Of a stretch of DNA of 64,000 nt, positions 49,311-59,306 are shown piece by piece. Under the pieces are notes generated by a model, which was given only the letters and a program-made list of their open reading frames with translations, was not told where the DNA came from and made no database searches. The stretch lies in the NCBI RefSeq assembly GCF_016126015.1, contig NZ_JAEFDB010000002.1:248001-312000 (forward strand), in the 5' to 3' direction. The translations under genes and the position numbers were made by a program. The stretch comes from Capnocytophaga periodontitidis (GTDB lineage Bacteria > Bacteroidota > Bacteroidia > Flavobacteriales > Flavobacteriaceae). How positions within the stretch are numbered: position 1 is the first letter of the stretch; each line of letters begins with the position of its first letter.

Positions 49311-52300
49311 ATGAAAAACTACTTTTTAGCCTTTACATTAGTCGCTACCATTTCAGCTACTGCCCAACACAAAACCTTAGCAGGCTTCGCTTATGGCAAC
49401 CCTGTTGTCCCTACAGGTGATGAGTGGCAATCACCCGAAAAACTATCTCTTAACAAAGAGTATCCGCGAGCCTACTTCTTTTCGTTCAACAACGAAAAAC
49501 AAGCCACACAAGTATTGTCCGAGTATGCTCCCTATTGGCAATCTCTCAATGGGCAATGGCGATTCCATTGGTGCAAAACCCCAGAGCAGCGCCCTAAAGA
49601 CTTCTATAAAACCGATTACGATACCTCAAAATGGGATGCTATTCCCGTACCGTCTAATTGGAATGTCTATGGTATCCAAAAAAACGGATCGCTCAAATAT
49701 GGTCTGCCTATCTATGTGAACCAACCCGTGATTTTCTACCACGAACGCAAGGTCGACGATTGGCGCAAAGGAGTAATGCGCACGCCTCCAACAGATTGGA
49801 CAACCTACGATTATCGCAATGAAGTAGGTTCCTACGTGCGCGAGTTTGAAGTCCCTGCTAACTGGAACGGACGCGAAATCTTCATCGATTTCGATGGGGT
49901 AGACTCTTTCTTCTATCTGTGGATCAATGGCAAATATGTAGGTTTCTCTAAAAACTCTCGTAATGTAGCCTCGTTTGATATTACCCCCTATCTTCAAAAA
50001 GACAAAAATAAAGTAGCCGTAGAAGTGTACCGCAATTCCGATGGCTCTTTCCTCGAATCTCAAGATATGTTCCGCTTACCAGGGATTTTTAGAACTGTCG
50101 CCCTGCGCGCTACCCCAAAAGTACAAATCTTCAATTTGAACATCCTTACCGATACAAAAGATGAAAACCTTTGGCAACTAAATATAAATACTGAAGTACG
50201 CAACCTCAGTGCCAAAACAGCAAAACACTATCAATTGCGCTATGTGATGTATGAAGTTACACTGTATGAAGATGATGTAATCCCTACAGCTGTTCAAACA
50301 CAAACCTCATTAAGTGTGCTAACGCCAAAAACACTCGGTAAAACCACCACTACTATAGCTGTGGAAAAACCTAAATTATGGTCAGCCGAAGCTCCTCATC
50401 GCTATGTGCTCGTCGCTCAATTATTAGATAAAAAAGGCAAAGTGGTTGAAACGGTCTCATCATACTTTGGCTTTCGCAAAGTAGAGATTAAAGATAAAGT
50501 CTATTATCTCAATGGTCAGCCAATCAAACTCAAAGGCGTAAATCGTCACGAAACACACCCCGCACAGGGGCACACGCTCACTCACGAACAAATGCAAGAA
50601 GACCTCTTCTTGATGAAACGCAACAACATCAACCACGTGCGCAATTCTCACTATCCTCCCGATCCTTATTGGTTCTACCTATGCGATAAGTACGGTATCT
50701 ATTTAGAAAATGAAGCCAATATCGAGTCACACGAATATCATTATGGCAAGGAATCGCTCTCACATCCCAAAGAATGGGAAAATGCACACGTTGCCCGCGT
50801 AACCGAAATGGTAGAAGCTACTTACAACGCACCTTCTGTCGTGATTTGGTCTTTAGGAAATGAAGCAGGCCCTGGCGACAACTTCAAAGCAGCTTACAAC
50901 CACCTGAAAACCATCGATAAAAGCCGCCCTGTGCAGTACGAACGCAACAACAGTATCGTCGATATGGGCTCTAACCAATACCCATCGGTAGCGTGGGTTG
51001 AGAAAGCTGCTACCGGTGAATTGGATATCAAATACCCCTTCCACATCTCGGAATATGCCCACTCTATGGGCAACGCTATGGGCAATCTCGCCGATTATTG
51101 GAAAGCGATTGATAGCAGCAACTACATCTGTGGTGGCGCAATTTGGGATTGGGTAGACCAATCAATCTATAATTATACAAAAAACGGCATTCGTTATGAG
51201 GGCTATGGTGGTGATTTCGGCGATTACCCTAACGACGGTCAGTTCGTGATGAACGGACTCATTTTCGCCGATCGCAAACCGAAACCACAACTCGCCGAAG
51301 TGAAAAAAGTCTATCAAGAAGTAGCGGTTTCTAAATATGCCTCATTTCTTAAAGAGGATATAATGTCTCCTCTTATCTTTGAAATTTTTAATAAAAACTA
51401 CTTCCGCACTTTATCACATTTAAAAGGCGTGTGGAAACTCTACAAAAACGGTTTTGAAATAAAAAAAGGAAACTTTTCAATAGACGCTATTCCTCCACAA
51501 AAAAGTGACAGAGTAAATATAGGTTACCTTCCTAAAGAAGATGCCGATTACTATATCAATTTCGAGTTTGAACTCGCTGAAGATATGCCTTGGGCTAAAA
51601 AAGGTTTTGTACAAGCAGCTGAACAACTCCATTGGACTGAAAAGAAAGTAGAAAAATCACCTATTGCTTCAGTAGCCAAAGGAGAAAAACTCACTCTTAG
51701 CAAAGACCAGAAAACCCTTGCAGGTAAAGACTTCTCTGTGCAATTCGATTTTGAAAAAGGCACCATTGCCAAATTGCAATATGGCGAACAATCTATTGTA
51801 GAAAATAGTGATTTTCAACTCAATGCCTTTCGCGCTTTTCTAAACAACGATGTGTGGGCGTACCAGCAGTGGTTTGCCAAAGGATTACACAATCTGCAAC
51901 ATAAAGCCTTATCACACAAAGTAACCAAAAACGCCAATGGCAGTTATAGCTTTGCCTTCACCGTACAATCACAAGCGCCTAATGGGGCACAACTCGTAGG
52001 TAAACCCAGTGCAGCCGACCATCATATTGAGGAATTTACCAATAAACCTTTTAATAATGACGATTTCCGCTTTGTTACCAACCAAGTGTTCACTGTCTAC
52101 CCCGATGGCTCTATTGAGCTACAAGCGGCTATCGCCTCCAATGTGCCAACAGCTATATTACCACAAATAGGTTATCAGCTCAAATTACCTAAAAAATTTA
52201 GATATGCCACTTACTACGGTCGAGGCCCTCAAGATAACTATTCCGATCGCAAAACAGGAGCTTTTGTAGGAATATACAATGATGAGGTAACCTTTCCTCT

Positions 52301-53162
52301 TCCAGAAGGCGGTTCTTCTTTCCCCAAGCCGCAGGATATGGGGCATCATCAAGATACGCGTTGGGTAGCGTTTAAAAACGATGATAACAAAATAGGAGTG
52401 CTGTTGGTAGCCAATCCTACAATGGATTTTTCAGCTTTAGCTCACTCACCTCAGCAACTCACTTTGGCAGGGCATCCTTACCAATTGCCTGAGTCCGATG
52501 CTACTTATCTGCAACTCAGCGCTGCCACTACGGGGGTAGGCGGTAACAGTTGTGGCCCCACTCCGCTCATCCGCGATAGAGTAACAGCAAGCCCTACGCA
52601 TTTTGGCTTTATCATACGCCCTATAAAAGTCCGCATTTCAGGAACTGATGAAAACGAAAAAATAGCCGCTCAAGCACAGGTGAGCCCCAGTACTCCTGCA
52701 CCTGCTTTTGTAACAAACTTAGAAAAAGATAAAAGTGTGCCGATGAAAGTAATTTTTGCCAGCAGTGAGGAAGTAGGCTTAGGTGAAGCAACCCATCTGC
52801 TTGACAACGACCCTAGTACTATATGGCACAGCGCCTATAGTGTCACCGTCGCAAAATACCCCCATTGGGTAGATTTCGAGCTGCTGAAAGAAACCCTCAT
52901 AACAGGTATTAGCTACTTACCCCGCAGTGATGAGTACAAAACCGGTGATGTAAAAGATTTTAGTGTGTCGGTAAGTAACGACGGGCAACATTGGGAAGAA
53001 ATCTATAAAGGTACTTTCCCTCTAAAAGACGGCAGACCCCAAAAAGCCATTTTCGACAAACCCGTAAAAACCCGCTATTTGCGATTCACCGCCCTAAGCG
53101 AACAATACGGACAAGACTACGTAAGTGGCGCAGAACTACAAATTCTAAGTAAAACCCCCTAA
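49311..53162 (+). CDS. GH2 beta-galactosidase (large, with C-terminal discoidin-like domain)
   Basis: A 1283-residue secreted enzyme releasing terminal beta-linked galactose. The frame is open from 49197, but the first 38 codons are intergenic repeat; the Met at 49311 gives signal peptide MKNYFLAFTLVATISATA. It has a sugar-binding domain (~40-220), Ig-like domains, and a barrel with acid/base Glu518 (WSLGNEAGPG) and nucleophile Glu581 (HISEYAHSMGNAMG). The LacZ-type small-chain domain (~800-1080) contains the YYGRGPQDNYSDRKTG motif, and an F5/8C-like domain (~1130-1283) contains DNDPSTIWHSAY. It is not clearly part of the alpha-glucan locus, whose substrate has alpha bonds. Confidence 0.94.
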   Translation: MKNYFLAFTLVATISATAQHKTLAGFAYGNPVVPTGDEWQSPEKLSLNKEYPRAYFFSFNNEKQATQVLSEYAPYWQSLNGQWRFHWCKTPEQRPKDFYKTDYDTSKWDAIPVPSNWNVYGIQKNGSLKYGLPIYVNQPVIFYHERKVDDWRKGVMRTPPTDWTTYDYRNEVGSYVREFEVPANWNGREIFIDFDGVDSFFYLWINGKYVGFSKNSRNVASFDITPYLQKDKNKVAVEVYRNSDGSFLESQDMFRLPGIFRTVALRATPKVQIFNLNILTDTKDENLWQLNINTEVRNLSAKTAKHYQLRYVMYEVTLYEDDVIPTAVQTQTSLSVLTPKTLGKTTTTIAVEKPKLWSAEAPHRYVLVAQLLDKKGKVVETVSSYFGFRKVEIKDKVYYLNGQPIKLKGVNRHETHPAQGHTLTHEQMQEDLFLMKRNNINHVRNSHYPPDPYWFYLCDKYGIYLENEANIESHEYHYGKESLSHPKEWENAHVARVTEMVEATYNAPSVVIWSLGNEAGPGDNFKAAYNHLKTIDKSRPVQYERNNSIVDMGSNQYPSVAWVEKAATGELDIKYPFHISEYAHSMGNAMGNLADYWKAIDSSNYICGGAIWDWVDQSIYNYTKNGIRYEGYGGDFGDYPNDGQFVMNGLIFADRKPKPQLAEVKKVYQEVAVSKYASFLKEDIMSPLIFEIFNKNYFRTLSHLKGVWKLYKNGFEIKKGNFSIDAIPPQKSDRVNIGYLPKEDADYYINFEFELAEDMPWAKKGFVQAAEQLHWTEKKVEKSPIASVAKGEKLTLSKDQKTLAGKDFSVQFDFEKGTIAKLQYGEQSIVENSDFQLNAFRAFLNNDVWAYQQWFAKGLHNLQHKALSHKVTKNANGSYSFAFTVQSQAPNGAQLVGKPSAADHHIEEFTNKPFNNDDFRFVTNQVFTVYPDGSIELQAAIASNVPTAILPQIGYQLKLPKKFRYATYYGRGPQDNYSDRKTGAFVGIYNDEVTFPLPEGGSSFPKPQDMGHHQDTRWVAFKNDDNKIGVLLVANPTMDFSALAHSPQQLTLAGHPYQLPESDATYLQLSAATTGVGGNSCGPTPLIRDRVTASPTHFGFIIRPIKVRISGTDENEKIAAQAQVSPSTPAPAFVTNLEKDKSVPMKVIFASSEEVGLGEATHLLDNDPSTIWHSAYSVTVAKYPHWVDFELLKETLITGISYLPRSDEYKTGDVKDFSVSVSNDGQHWEEIYKGTFPLKDGRPQKAIFDKPVKTRYLRFTALSEQYGQDYVSGAELQILSKTP

Positions 53163-53176
53163 CCCCTAACCCCTAA

Positions 53177-53208
53177 TTTGCCTAATTCCCAAATTATTAC
53201 TATCTTTG
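53177..53208 (+). promoter_or_regulatory. promoter of the TPR/barrel unit
   Basis: -33 TTTG (53177-53180), 20 nt, -7 TATCTTTG (53201-53208), 44 bases before the start. A CCCCTAAC array lies at the -33 side. Confidence 0.75.
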
Positions 53209-53252
53209 CCGCATCTATTCCTTTTTCCTAAATATTTAAACAGTAAAACATT

Positions 53253-56200
53253 ATGAAAAAAACACTTTTTTCAGTGCTCTCACTGATGACTTTCGGTCAG
53301 TGGTTATGGGCACAAGAAACCGAAATCATTACCCACCCTCAATCGCAATACCAAAAAGCGGTAGAACTCTACAATCGCAAGTTGTATGAGCCTGCGCAAA
53401 ACCTCTTCCGCAAAGAGCAAACCGCCAACCCCGATAAGGCAATCCGCGCTCAAAGTGAATACTATGTAGCCACCATTGCTGCATTGCTCAATCAGGATGG
53501 CGCCGATGCCTTAGTGAATAACTTCATCGTCAATCACCCCGAGTCGCCTATGAGCAGCGAAGCTTACTTGCAAATGGCAAATCTCTACTTCCAGCAAGGT
53601 AACTATGCCGAGGCCTTGGAGTGGTATGAAGCTATCGATGAACTGAATATATCAAGCGACGAAAAAGCGCGCTTCAACTTCCAAAAAGGCTACTGCCTCT
53701 TCCATACAGGCAAACAAGCTGAGTCAAAACCTTATTTCGAGTCGGTACAGAACAACCCTCTATACGCCGATAACGCCAAGTATTATCTGGGGTATATAGC
53801 CTATGACTCCGATGATTACGCAAAAGCCGAAAGTTACTTCCGCGAAGTGCAAGACGATGCAACTCTCAGCAAAAATGTATCCTACTTCCAAGCCAATATG
53901 TACTTCAAACAAGCCCTTTACGACGAGGCTATTGAAGAAGGAAAAAAACAACTCGCCAAAACCAAGAGCGCTCAAGAAATATCAGAACTCAACAAAATTA
54001 TAGGCGAAAGTTACTTCAATCAGAAAAAATATAAAGAAGCTATCCCTTATTTGCAAAACTACAAAGGCAAAAAAGGTAAATTCTCCAATACCGATTATTA
54101 CTATTTAGGCTATGCTTTCTATAAAAATAACGACTACAAGGCTGCTATCGAGCAATTTAACAAAATTGTAGGAGGTAATGATAATGTAGCCCAAAACGCT
54201 TATTATCACTTAGCCGAATGTTACCTCAAAACCGACCAAAAACAGCAGGCACTCAACGCTTTCCGCAACGCCTCTCAAATGGATTTCGATAAGCAAATTA
54301 AAAAAGATGCACATTTGAACTACGCCCGCCTCAGCTACGAAATTGGGAACCCTTATGAAAGTGTGCCTAATGTGTTGCAAGCATACGCTTCGGCCTATCC
54401 TAACGACAATAAAGAAGAAATACAATCCCTTTTAGTCGATTCCTATATCTCTTCTGGTAACTACCAAGCAGCGATCAGTCTGTTAGAAAAATCTAACGAC
54501 CCTAAAGATAAAGAAACCTACAAAAAAGTAGCCTTCTACCGCGGTTTGGAACTCTTCAACGAACTCCAATACACCGATGCTTTGCAGTATCTCACCAAAG
54601 CCATTGCCGGTAGCGGAAGTCTTTCAGCGCGTGCGTCTTATTGGGCTGGTGAATCCGCTTATCAGCTAAAAGATTACAAAGCTGCAGAAACTTACTACAC
54701 TCAGTTTGTAAACAATCCAGCGGCTGCCAAAACCGAAGAATATCCCAAAGGATTCTACGGATTAGCATACTCACAGTTCAATCAACACAACTACGCTTCA
54801 GCAATCGTCAATTTCGAGAAATACCTCAAACAAAGTCCTAAAGATAATGTTTGGAAACACGATGCTATGCTCCGCTTAGCCGATTCGTATTTCGTAACCG
54901 GAAAATACTGGCCTGCAATGGAAGGCTACAACAAGCTAATTGAAGCAAAATCAGCCGACCAAGATTATGCAGCTTACCAAAAAGCAATTAGTTACGGTTT
55001 TGTCGATCGATTGCCTAGCAAAATTGAAGATTTAGAGCGCTTTATCAAAAACTACAAAAGCTCTAACTTGCGCCCTAATGCCCTCTTTGAGTTGGCAAAC
55101 GCCTATGTGTCAAAAGGAGCTACCGAAAAAGGAGTGCAGTACTATCAGCAGCTCATCAAGGAATACAAAGGCAATGTGCTCGTGCCTCGTGCAATGTTGC
55201 GTGAAGGTTTAGTGTATTATAATAAAGGTGAAGACCAAAAAGCACTTACCCTTTTCAAAACCATTGCTAAGGATTACCCTAACACCAATGAAGCATCACA
55301 AGCGGTCGCTTCAGCCAAACTCATTTATGTTGATATGGGTAAAGTGAACGAATATGCCGCTTGGGCAAAAACTTTAGGATATGTTGAAGTAACCGACCTT
55401 GAATTGGAAGGTGCATCTTATGAAGCTGCCGAACGCCAGTATTTGCAAAACAACAGCAAAGAAGCTATCACCGCTTTCGAGAAATACCTCAAAGATTTCC
55501 CTAATGGACTACGCCGCACCAACGCCGAATTCTACTTGGGGCAACTCTATTTCAATAGCGGACAGAAAGCCAAAGCGCTTACCCATTATGAAAATGTATC
55601 TAAAAGCGGTTCTAACGAGTATGGCGAGCAAGCCCTCACTCGCGTGTGCCAAATATTGCTTGATGCAGGTAGTTACCTCAAAGCCAAACCTTATCTTGAG
55701 GAACTCGAAAAAACCGCTACCATCGCACAGAATAGAACTTATGCGCAAAGCAACCTAATGCGCGTGTGCTACAACGAGAAATTGTACGACAAAGCAATAG
55801 AATATGCCAATAAAGTATTAGAAGAAAAATCTATCGATACCCGCATCAAAAACGATGCTTATATAGTGCTCGCCCGCGCCTATGCCCAAGCAGGAAACAA
55901 CGAGCAGGCACGTAAGTATTACCAAGAAGTACAAAAAACAGCTACCGGTAGCCTTGCCGCCGAAGCCTTGTACTACGATGCTTATTTCAAAAATAAAGAT
56001 GGTAACTACAAAGCCTCTAATGAGGTCGTACAGAAAATCGCCAAAGATTATGGTGGACATAAAGAATTCGCTGCCAAAAGCCTTATCGTGATGGCTAAAA
56101 ACTTCCGCGGACTCAATGATGCTTATCAAGCCTCTTACATCTTAGAAAGCGTATTAAAAAACTTCAAAGAGTTCCCCGAAGTGGTTGCCGAAGCTAAAAA

Positions 56201-56255
56201 AGAGCTCGCCGCTGTAAAAGCCGAAGCCGCTAAAAGCAACTCATCAGTAAAGTAG
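53253..56255 (+). CDS. large TPR-repeat periplasmic protein
   Basis: A 1000-residue secreted helical-repeat protein with signal peptide MKKTLFSVLSLMTFGQWLWA. The whole mature chain is built of TPR and TPR-like units, for example AYLQMANLYFQQGNYAEALEW and YYLGYAFYKNNDYKAAIEQF, with perhaps twenty copies. It ends in an Ala/Lys-rich tail. It is followed by an outer-membrane barrel gene in the same orientation, a pairing common in flavobacteria. It probably acts as a scaffold or assembly partner in the periplasm (inference). Paralogous families include lipoprotein assembly (BamD-like) proteins, but it is much longer. Confidence 0.85.
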   Translation: MKKTLFSVLSLMTFGQWLWAQETEIITHPQSQYQKAVELYNRKLYEPAQNLFRKEQTANPDKAIRAQSEYYVATIAALLNQDGADALVNNFIVNHPESPMSSEAYLQMANLYFQQGNYAEALEWYEAIDELNISSDEKARFNFQKGYCLFHTGKQAESKPYFESVQNNPLYADNAKYYLGYIAYDSDDYAKAESYFREVQDDATLSKNVSYFQANMYFKQALYDEAIEEGKKQLAKTKSAQEISELNKIIGESYFNQKKYKEAIPYLQNYKGKKGKFSNTDYYYLGYAFYKNNDYKAAIEQFNKIVGGNDNVAQNAYYHLAECYLKTDQKQQALNAFRNASQMDFDKQIKKDAHLNYARLSYEIGNPYESVPNVLQAYASAYPNDNKEEIQSLLVDSYISSGNYQAAISLLEKSNDPKDKETYKKVAFYRGLELFNELQYTDALQYLTKAIAGSGSLSARASYWAGESAYQLKDYKAAETYYTQFVNNPAAAKTEEYPKGFYGLAYSQFNQHNYASAIVNFEKYLKQSPKDNVWKHDAMLRLADSYFVTGKYWPAMEGYNKLIEAKSADQDYAAYQKAISYGFVDRLPSKIEDLERFIKNYKSSNLRPNALFELANAYVSKGATEKGVQYYQQLIKEYKGNVLVPRAMLREGLVYYNKGEDQKALTLFKTIAKDYPNTNEASQAVASAKLIYVDMGKVNEYAAWAKTLGYVEVTDLELEGASYEAAERQYLQNNSKEAITAFEKYLKDFPNGLRRTNAEFYLGQLYFNSGQKAKALTHYENVSKSGSNEYGEQALTRVCQILLDAGSYLKAKPYLEELEKTATIAQNRTYAQSNLMRVCYNEKLYDKAIEYANKVLEEKSIDTRIKNDAYIVLARAYAQAGNNEQARKYYQEVQKTATGSLAAEALYYDAYFKNKDGNYKASNEVVQKIAKDYGGHKEFAAKSLIVMAKNFRGLNDAYQASYILESVLKNFKEFPEVVAEAKKELAAVKAEAAKSNSSVK

Positions 56256-56319
56256 GGGCGAATGGCAATCTGCCCGTCCGACTCGTCCGACAACAACAAT
56301 TAAAAAAAACAAACAAAAA

Positions 56320-58065
56320 ATGAACAAAATTACCTATATAACACTCATACTTTTAGCTTTAGCTTCTGCTACAACAGTAGCCCAAAGCCGTAAAGATAGC
56401 CTCACTACTAAGGTGGTAGATGTAGTAAAATCCTATGCCCCTACCATCGCCGACGCCGATAAAAAACGCGAAGATGCTAAAATTAAAGATTCGCTTACTG
56501 TAAAGAAGAAAAAAATCAACTATACGATTTATTCCGTACCCGTTGCCTCCACTTTCGTACCCGATAAAGGGCGCGCTGCTGCTGTAAAACAAAAAGTAGT
56601 GCGCGAAGATTATCAAGATTCCTATATAGCAGGCGGCTTAGGAATGCTCAATACCTTCTATGCCGATGCCAATCTCAACTATCACGTGAACGACAATGGG
56701 CGTGCTTCTTTCTTGCTGAACCACCTCTCTTCTTCCGATGATGCCGATGAGGTAGTCCCCGATATGAACTATTCCAACTCCTCAGCCGAATTGCGTTACG
56801 ACTACCAAAGTCAAGATGTGCTGTGGGGGCTCAATGCCGATGTAGCTCGACGTTTGCACAATTGGTATGGAATCCGTAAAAACACTTTCACTGATGCCGA
56901 TTTGCGAGGTAAGGTAGATGAAGTAAACCAAATCTATTTCGATTATGGATTAGGAGGCTATTTGCAATGGACGAACCCTTATTTCAAAGGGATTGATTTC
57001 GCTATTCGTGGGCTCTCCGACCATTTCCAAAGCAAGGAAACCAATGTAAAAGCTCAACCTTCCTTTGAAGCTCCTCTCACCGATGAACAGAAAATCAACG
57101 CCAATGTACTCGTCGATTATTACGAAGGTAGTTTTACCCGCAAGGATAATCTCATCAACGATATCTCCAACCGCTGGATGCTCTTTGGAGTCAATCCTTC
57201 TTACCAATTAGTCATCGATAACCTCAATGTAAAATTAGGCGTATCGTTAATGTATGCCGATGCCAATAAATCAGTAGACAACAAGTTCAAAGCCTATCCC
57301 GATGTCGAAGCCTCTTACAACCTCACCGATAGCGCTATATTGCACGCAGGAGTGCGCGGAGGTATGCAGCAAAACACTGTTGAGAAACTCACCAAAGCCA
57401 ATCCGTATCTTGCACCTATGCAAGAAATCAAACCTACCAATGTACAAGTAGATGGCTTTGTGGGGGTAAATGGCAAGGTAGGCAGTGATTTGCAATATCG
57501 CGTAAAAGGAAGTTATCGTCAATATAAAGAAATGCCCCTTTTTACCACCAATAGCGAGCGCCCTCAATTAGGGGTAGAAGCCTTGCCATATCAGTACTAT
57601 AACTCTTTCAACTTGTTGTACGATGAGGTAAGCGATTTCGAGTTCTTGGCAGGAATAGGTGGTAATTTGAAGGATATAGTTACTTTCAATTTTACAGGTC
57701 AGTACAACAACTACAAAGCTCGTACCCAGCGTGATAAAACCGCTTGGAATCTCCCTAATGTACGCGTATCCCTCTACACCGATTTCAAAATCCTACCTAA
57801 TCTCTTCACAGGGATAGATTTGTTCTACACCGGTACACGTGAAGACCTCGATTATCAAATAGGAAGTGCTGTGCCCGAAAAAATCAGTCTCGGTGGCTAC
57901 TTAGATTTGAATTTCCATATCGATTATACCTTTAATAAGAATTGGCAAGTATTTCTAAAAGCCAATAACCTCACTGGTCAACGTCACGAAAATTGGGTGT
58001 ATTACCCATCGCAAAGCATCCAAGCCTTTGCAGGAATCAAATACATCTTTAAATTAGGAGAATAA
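56320..58065 (+). CDS. outer-membrane barrel protein (TonB-dependent-receptor-like, no plug)
   Basis: A 581-residue secreted protein with signal peptide MNKITYITLILLALASATTVA. A ~70-residue helical/lysine-rich N-terminal segment (SYAPTIADADKKREDAKIKD) precedes many amphipathic strands ending VYYPSQSIQAFAGIKYIF. There is no plug or carboxypeptidase-regulatory domain, so it is smaller than a SusC-type receptor. The aromatic-rich C-terminal strand AGIKYIFKL fits an outer-membrane barrel. It starts 64 bases after the TPR protein; the two are probably a functional pair, substrate unknown. Confidence 0.75.
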   Translation: MNKITYITLILLALASATTVAQSRKDSLTTKVVDVVKSYAPTIADADKKREDAKIKDSLTVKKKKINYTIYSVPVASTFVPDKGRAAAVKQKVVREDYQDSYIAGGLGMLNTFYADANLNYHVNDNGRASFLLNHLSSSDDADEVVPDMNYSNSSAELRYDYQSQDVLWGLNADVARRLHNWYGIRKNTFTDADLRGKVDEVNQIYFDYGLGGYLQWTNPYFKGIDFAIRGLSDHFQSKETNVKAQPSFEAPLTDEQKINANVLVDYYEGSFTRKDNLINDISNRWMLFGVNPSYQLVIDNLNVKLGVSLMYADANKSVDNKFKAYPDVEASYNLTDSAILHAGVRGGMQQNTVEKLTKANPYLAPMQEIKPTNVQVDGFVGVNGKVGSDLQYRVKGSYRQYKEMPLFTTNSERPQLGVEALPYQYYNSFNLLYDEVSDFEFLAGIGGNLKDIVTFNFTGQYNNYKARTQRDKTAWNLPNVRVSLYTDFKILPNLFTGIDLFYTGTREDLDYQIGSAVPEKISLGGYLDLNFHIDYTFNKNWQVFLKANNLTGQRHENWVYYPSQSIQAFAGIKYIFKLGE

Positions 58066-58083
58066 CAAGTAATAAAATCACAT

Positions 58084-58136
58084 ACTTTGCCAAAGTTTCG
58101 AGCCCACACAGCCCGTAACTTTGGCAAAGTTTTTTA
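58084..58136 (+). terminator. double TTTGCCAAA hairpin terminator
   Basis: ACTTTGCCAAAGTT (58084-58097) and AACTTTGGCAAAGT (58117-58130), perfect 14-bp inverted repeats, followed by TTTTTTA. It terminates the TPR/barrel unit. Confidence 0.85.
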
Positions 58137-58200
58137 TCGCTCAATGAAAAAAAACGATAGATTTAACTTTTATTTAACACGTGGTATAAAAAATAAACGT

Positions 58201-58208
58201 TACCTTTG
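58201..58208 (+). promoter_or_regulatory. -7 element of the lipoprotein gene at 58238
   Basis: TACCTTTG fits TAnnTTTG 29 bases before the start; the -33 position has a CACGTG palindrome rather than TTTG. Confidence 0.6.
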
Positions 58209-58237
58209 CCCCGTTTAATTATAATACTTACACACGT

Positions 58238-59182
58238 ATGAAGAAATTATTACTATTAGCAGCCGCTGCACTCACTATTGTAGCCTGCAAAAAAGACAAT
58301 GGCGGTGATCCTACTCCTCCTCCAGCACCAGGCCCTACACCACAAACTCAAACTCCTACTGTAACAGCTGACCAAAGTTCAGTTCCTACTACAGTGAACT
58401 TTAAGTATCCTAAATCATTCACTAAAATAACTACTGTAGGTGGACGAATAACAGCTACTAACACAGTAACTTACACTGTTGAGAATTCATTGCTAAAAAA
58501 AGTAGCTGTGAATATTGATGATAGTGAATCTAATCACAGAGAAAATTTTGCTTACACATTAGCGTATGACAGCAAGAACTATCTCACTTCAATAGAAGGA
58601 CGTGGAGAGCAGCCTCAAAAATTCTCTTACAATAGCAAGGGACAACTAACAACCATTGTTAAAGGTACCTTAACGAGAACTTTTGATTATAATGCTCAAA
58701 ATAAAATTATTTCAAGTACCTATAAAGATCCTCACGAAGATAAATCTTATACCTATGACTACTCAGTGGCAAATCAAATCAAGATAGTTCAAAAAGATGC
58801 TGATCCTAACTATAAAGATAGGCATTACATCTATGTTTTAGATGCTAAAGGTAACCCTGTTTCTACAAAAGTATTAGAAGTGCCTTCATCAATAGAGAGT
58901 GAATATACCCTTGAATATGATGATAAACCTAACTATCAAAGCAAAGGGGTGTTCAAATTCTTTAAAGATGAGTACTTGAATGGTTATGCTGATGAGTATA
59001 AATTCGTTTCCTCACCTAATAATCTTAAAAAAGAAACAGTTGTAAAAGGCTATGATCCAAATAGAACTTACACCTATACTTATGATGCCGATGGTAATGT
59101 TACCCAAAGAGTATGTACCTATGAGAAACAGGTAGGTGCTAATATGAAAACTGTAGTTGAAACAACTATTTACAACTACTAA
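58238..59182 (+). CDS. YD-repeat-like/DUF4595-like lipoprotein, copy A
   Basis: A 314-residue predicted lipoprotein. The leader MKKLLLLAAAALTIVAC has lipobox TIVAC and is followed by a P/T-rich spacer. The mature part has strand pairs such as LAYDSKNYLTSIEGRG, YSYNSKGQLTTIVKG-like sequence and YTYDADGNVTQRVC, resembling Rhs-type YD repeats and DUF4595. Its first ~63 bases match the next gene almost exactly. It is also related in design to the lipoprotein at 28018. A hairpin with a long A/T end follows at 59230. Function unknown. Confidence 0.75.
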   Translation: MKKLLLLAAAALTIVACKKDNGGDPTPPPAPGPTPQTQTPTVTADQSSVPTTVNFKYPKSFTKITTVGGRITATNTVTYTVENSLLKKVAVNIDDSESNHRENFAYTLAYDSKNYLTSIEGRGEQPQKFSYNSKGQLTTIVKGTLTRTFDYNAQNKIISSTYKDPHEDKSYTYDYSVANQIKIVQKDADPNYKDRHYIYVLDAKGNPVSTKVLEVPSSIESEYTLEYDDKPNYQSKGVFKFFKDEYLNGYADEYKFVSSPNNLKKETVVKGYDPNRTYTYTYDADGNVTQRVCTYEKQVGANMKTVVETTIYNY

Positions 59183-59229
59183 TCTTTTCGTAGAGTTTAT
59201 CTAAAAAATAGATAATATTTTGTATCACA

Positions 59230-59262
59230 TTTGTAAGGGCGTTTTGCAAACGCCCTTACAAA
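59230..59262. terminator. strong hairpin between the two lipoprotein paralogues
   Basis: TTTGTAAGGGCGTTT, loop TGC, AAACGCCCTTACAAA: a perfect 15-bp stem. On the plus strand it is followed by A rather than T, so its termination activity for gene A is uncertain. Confidence 0.65.
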
Positions 59263-59306
59263 AAAAAATCGAATACTTACTTTTTTAACTTAAACACATC
59301 TCACAA

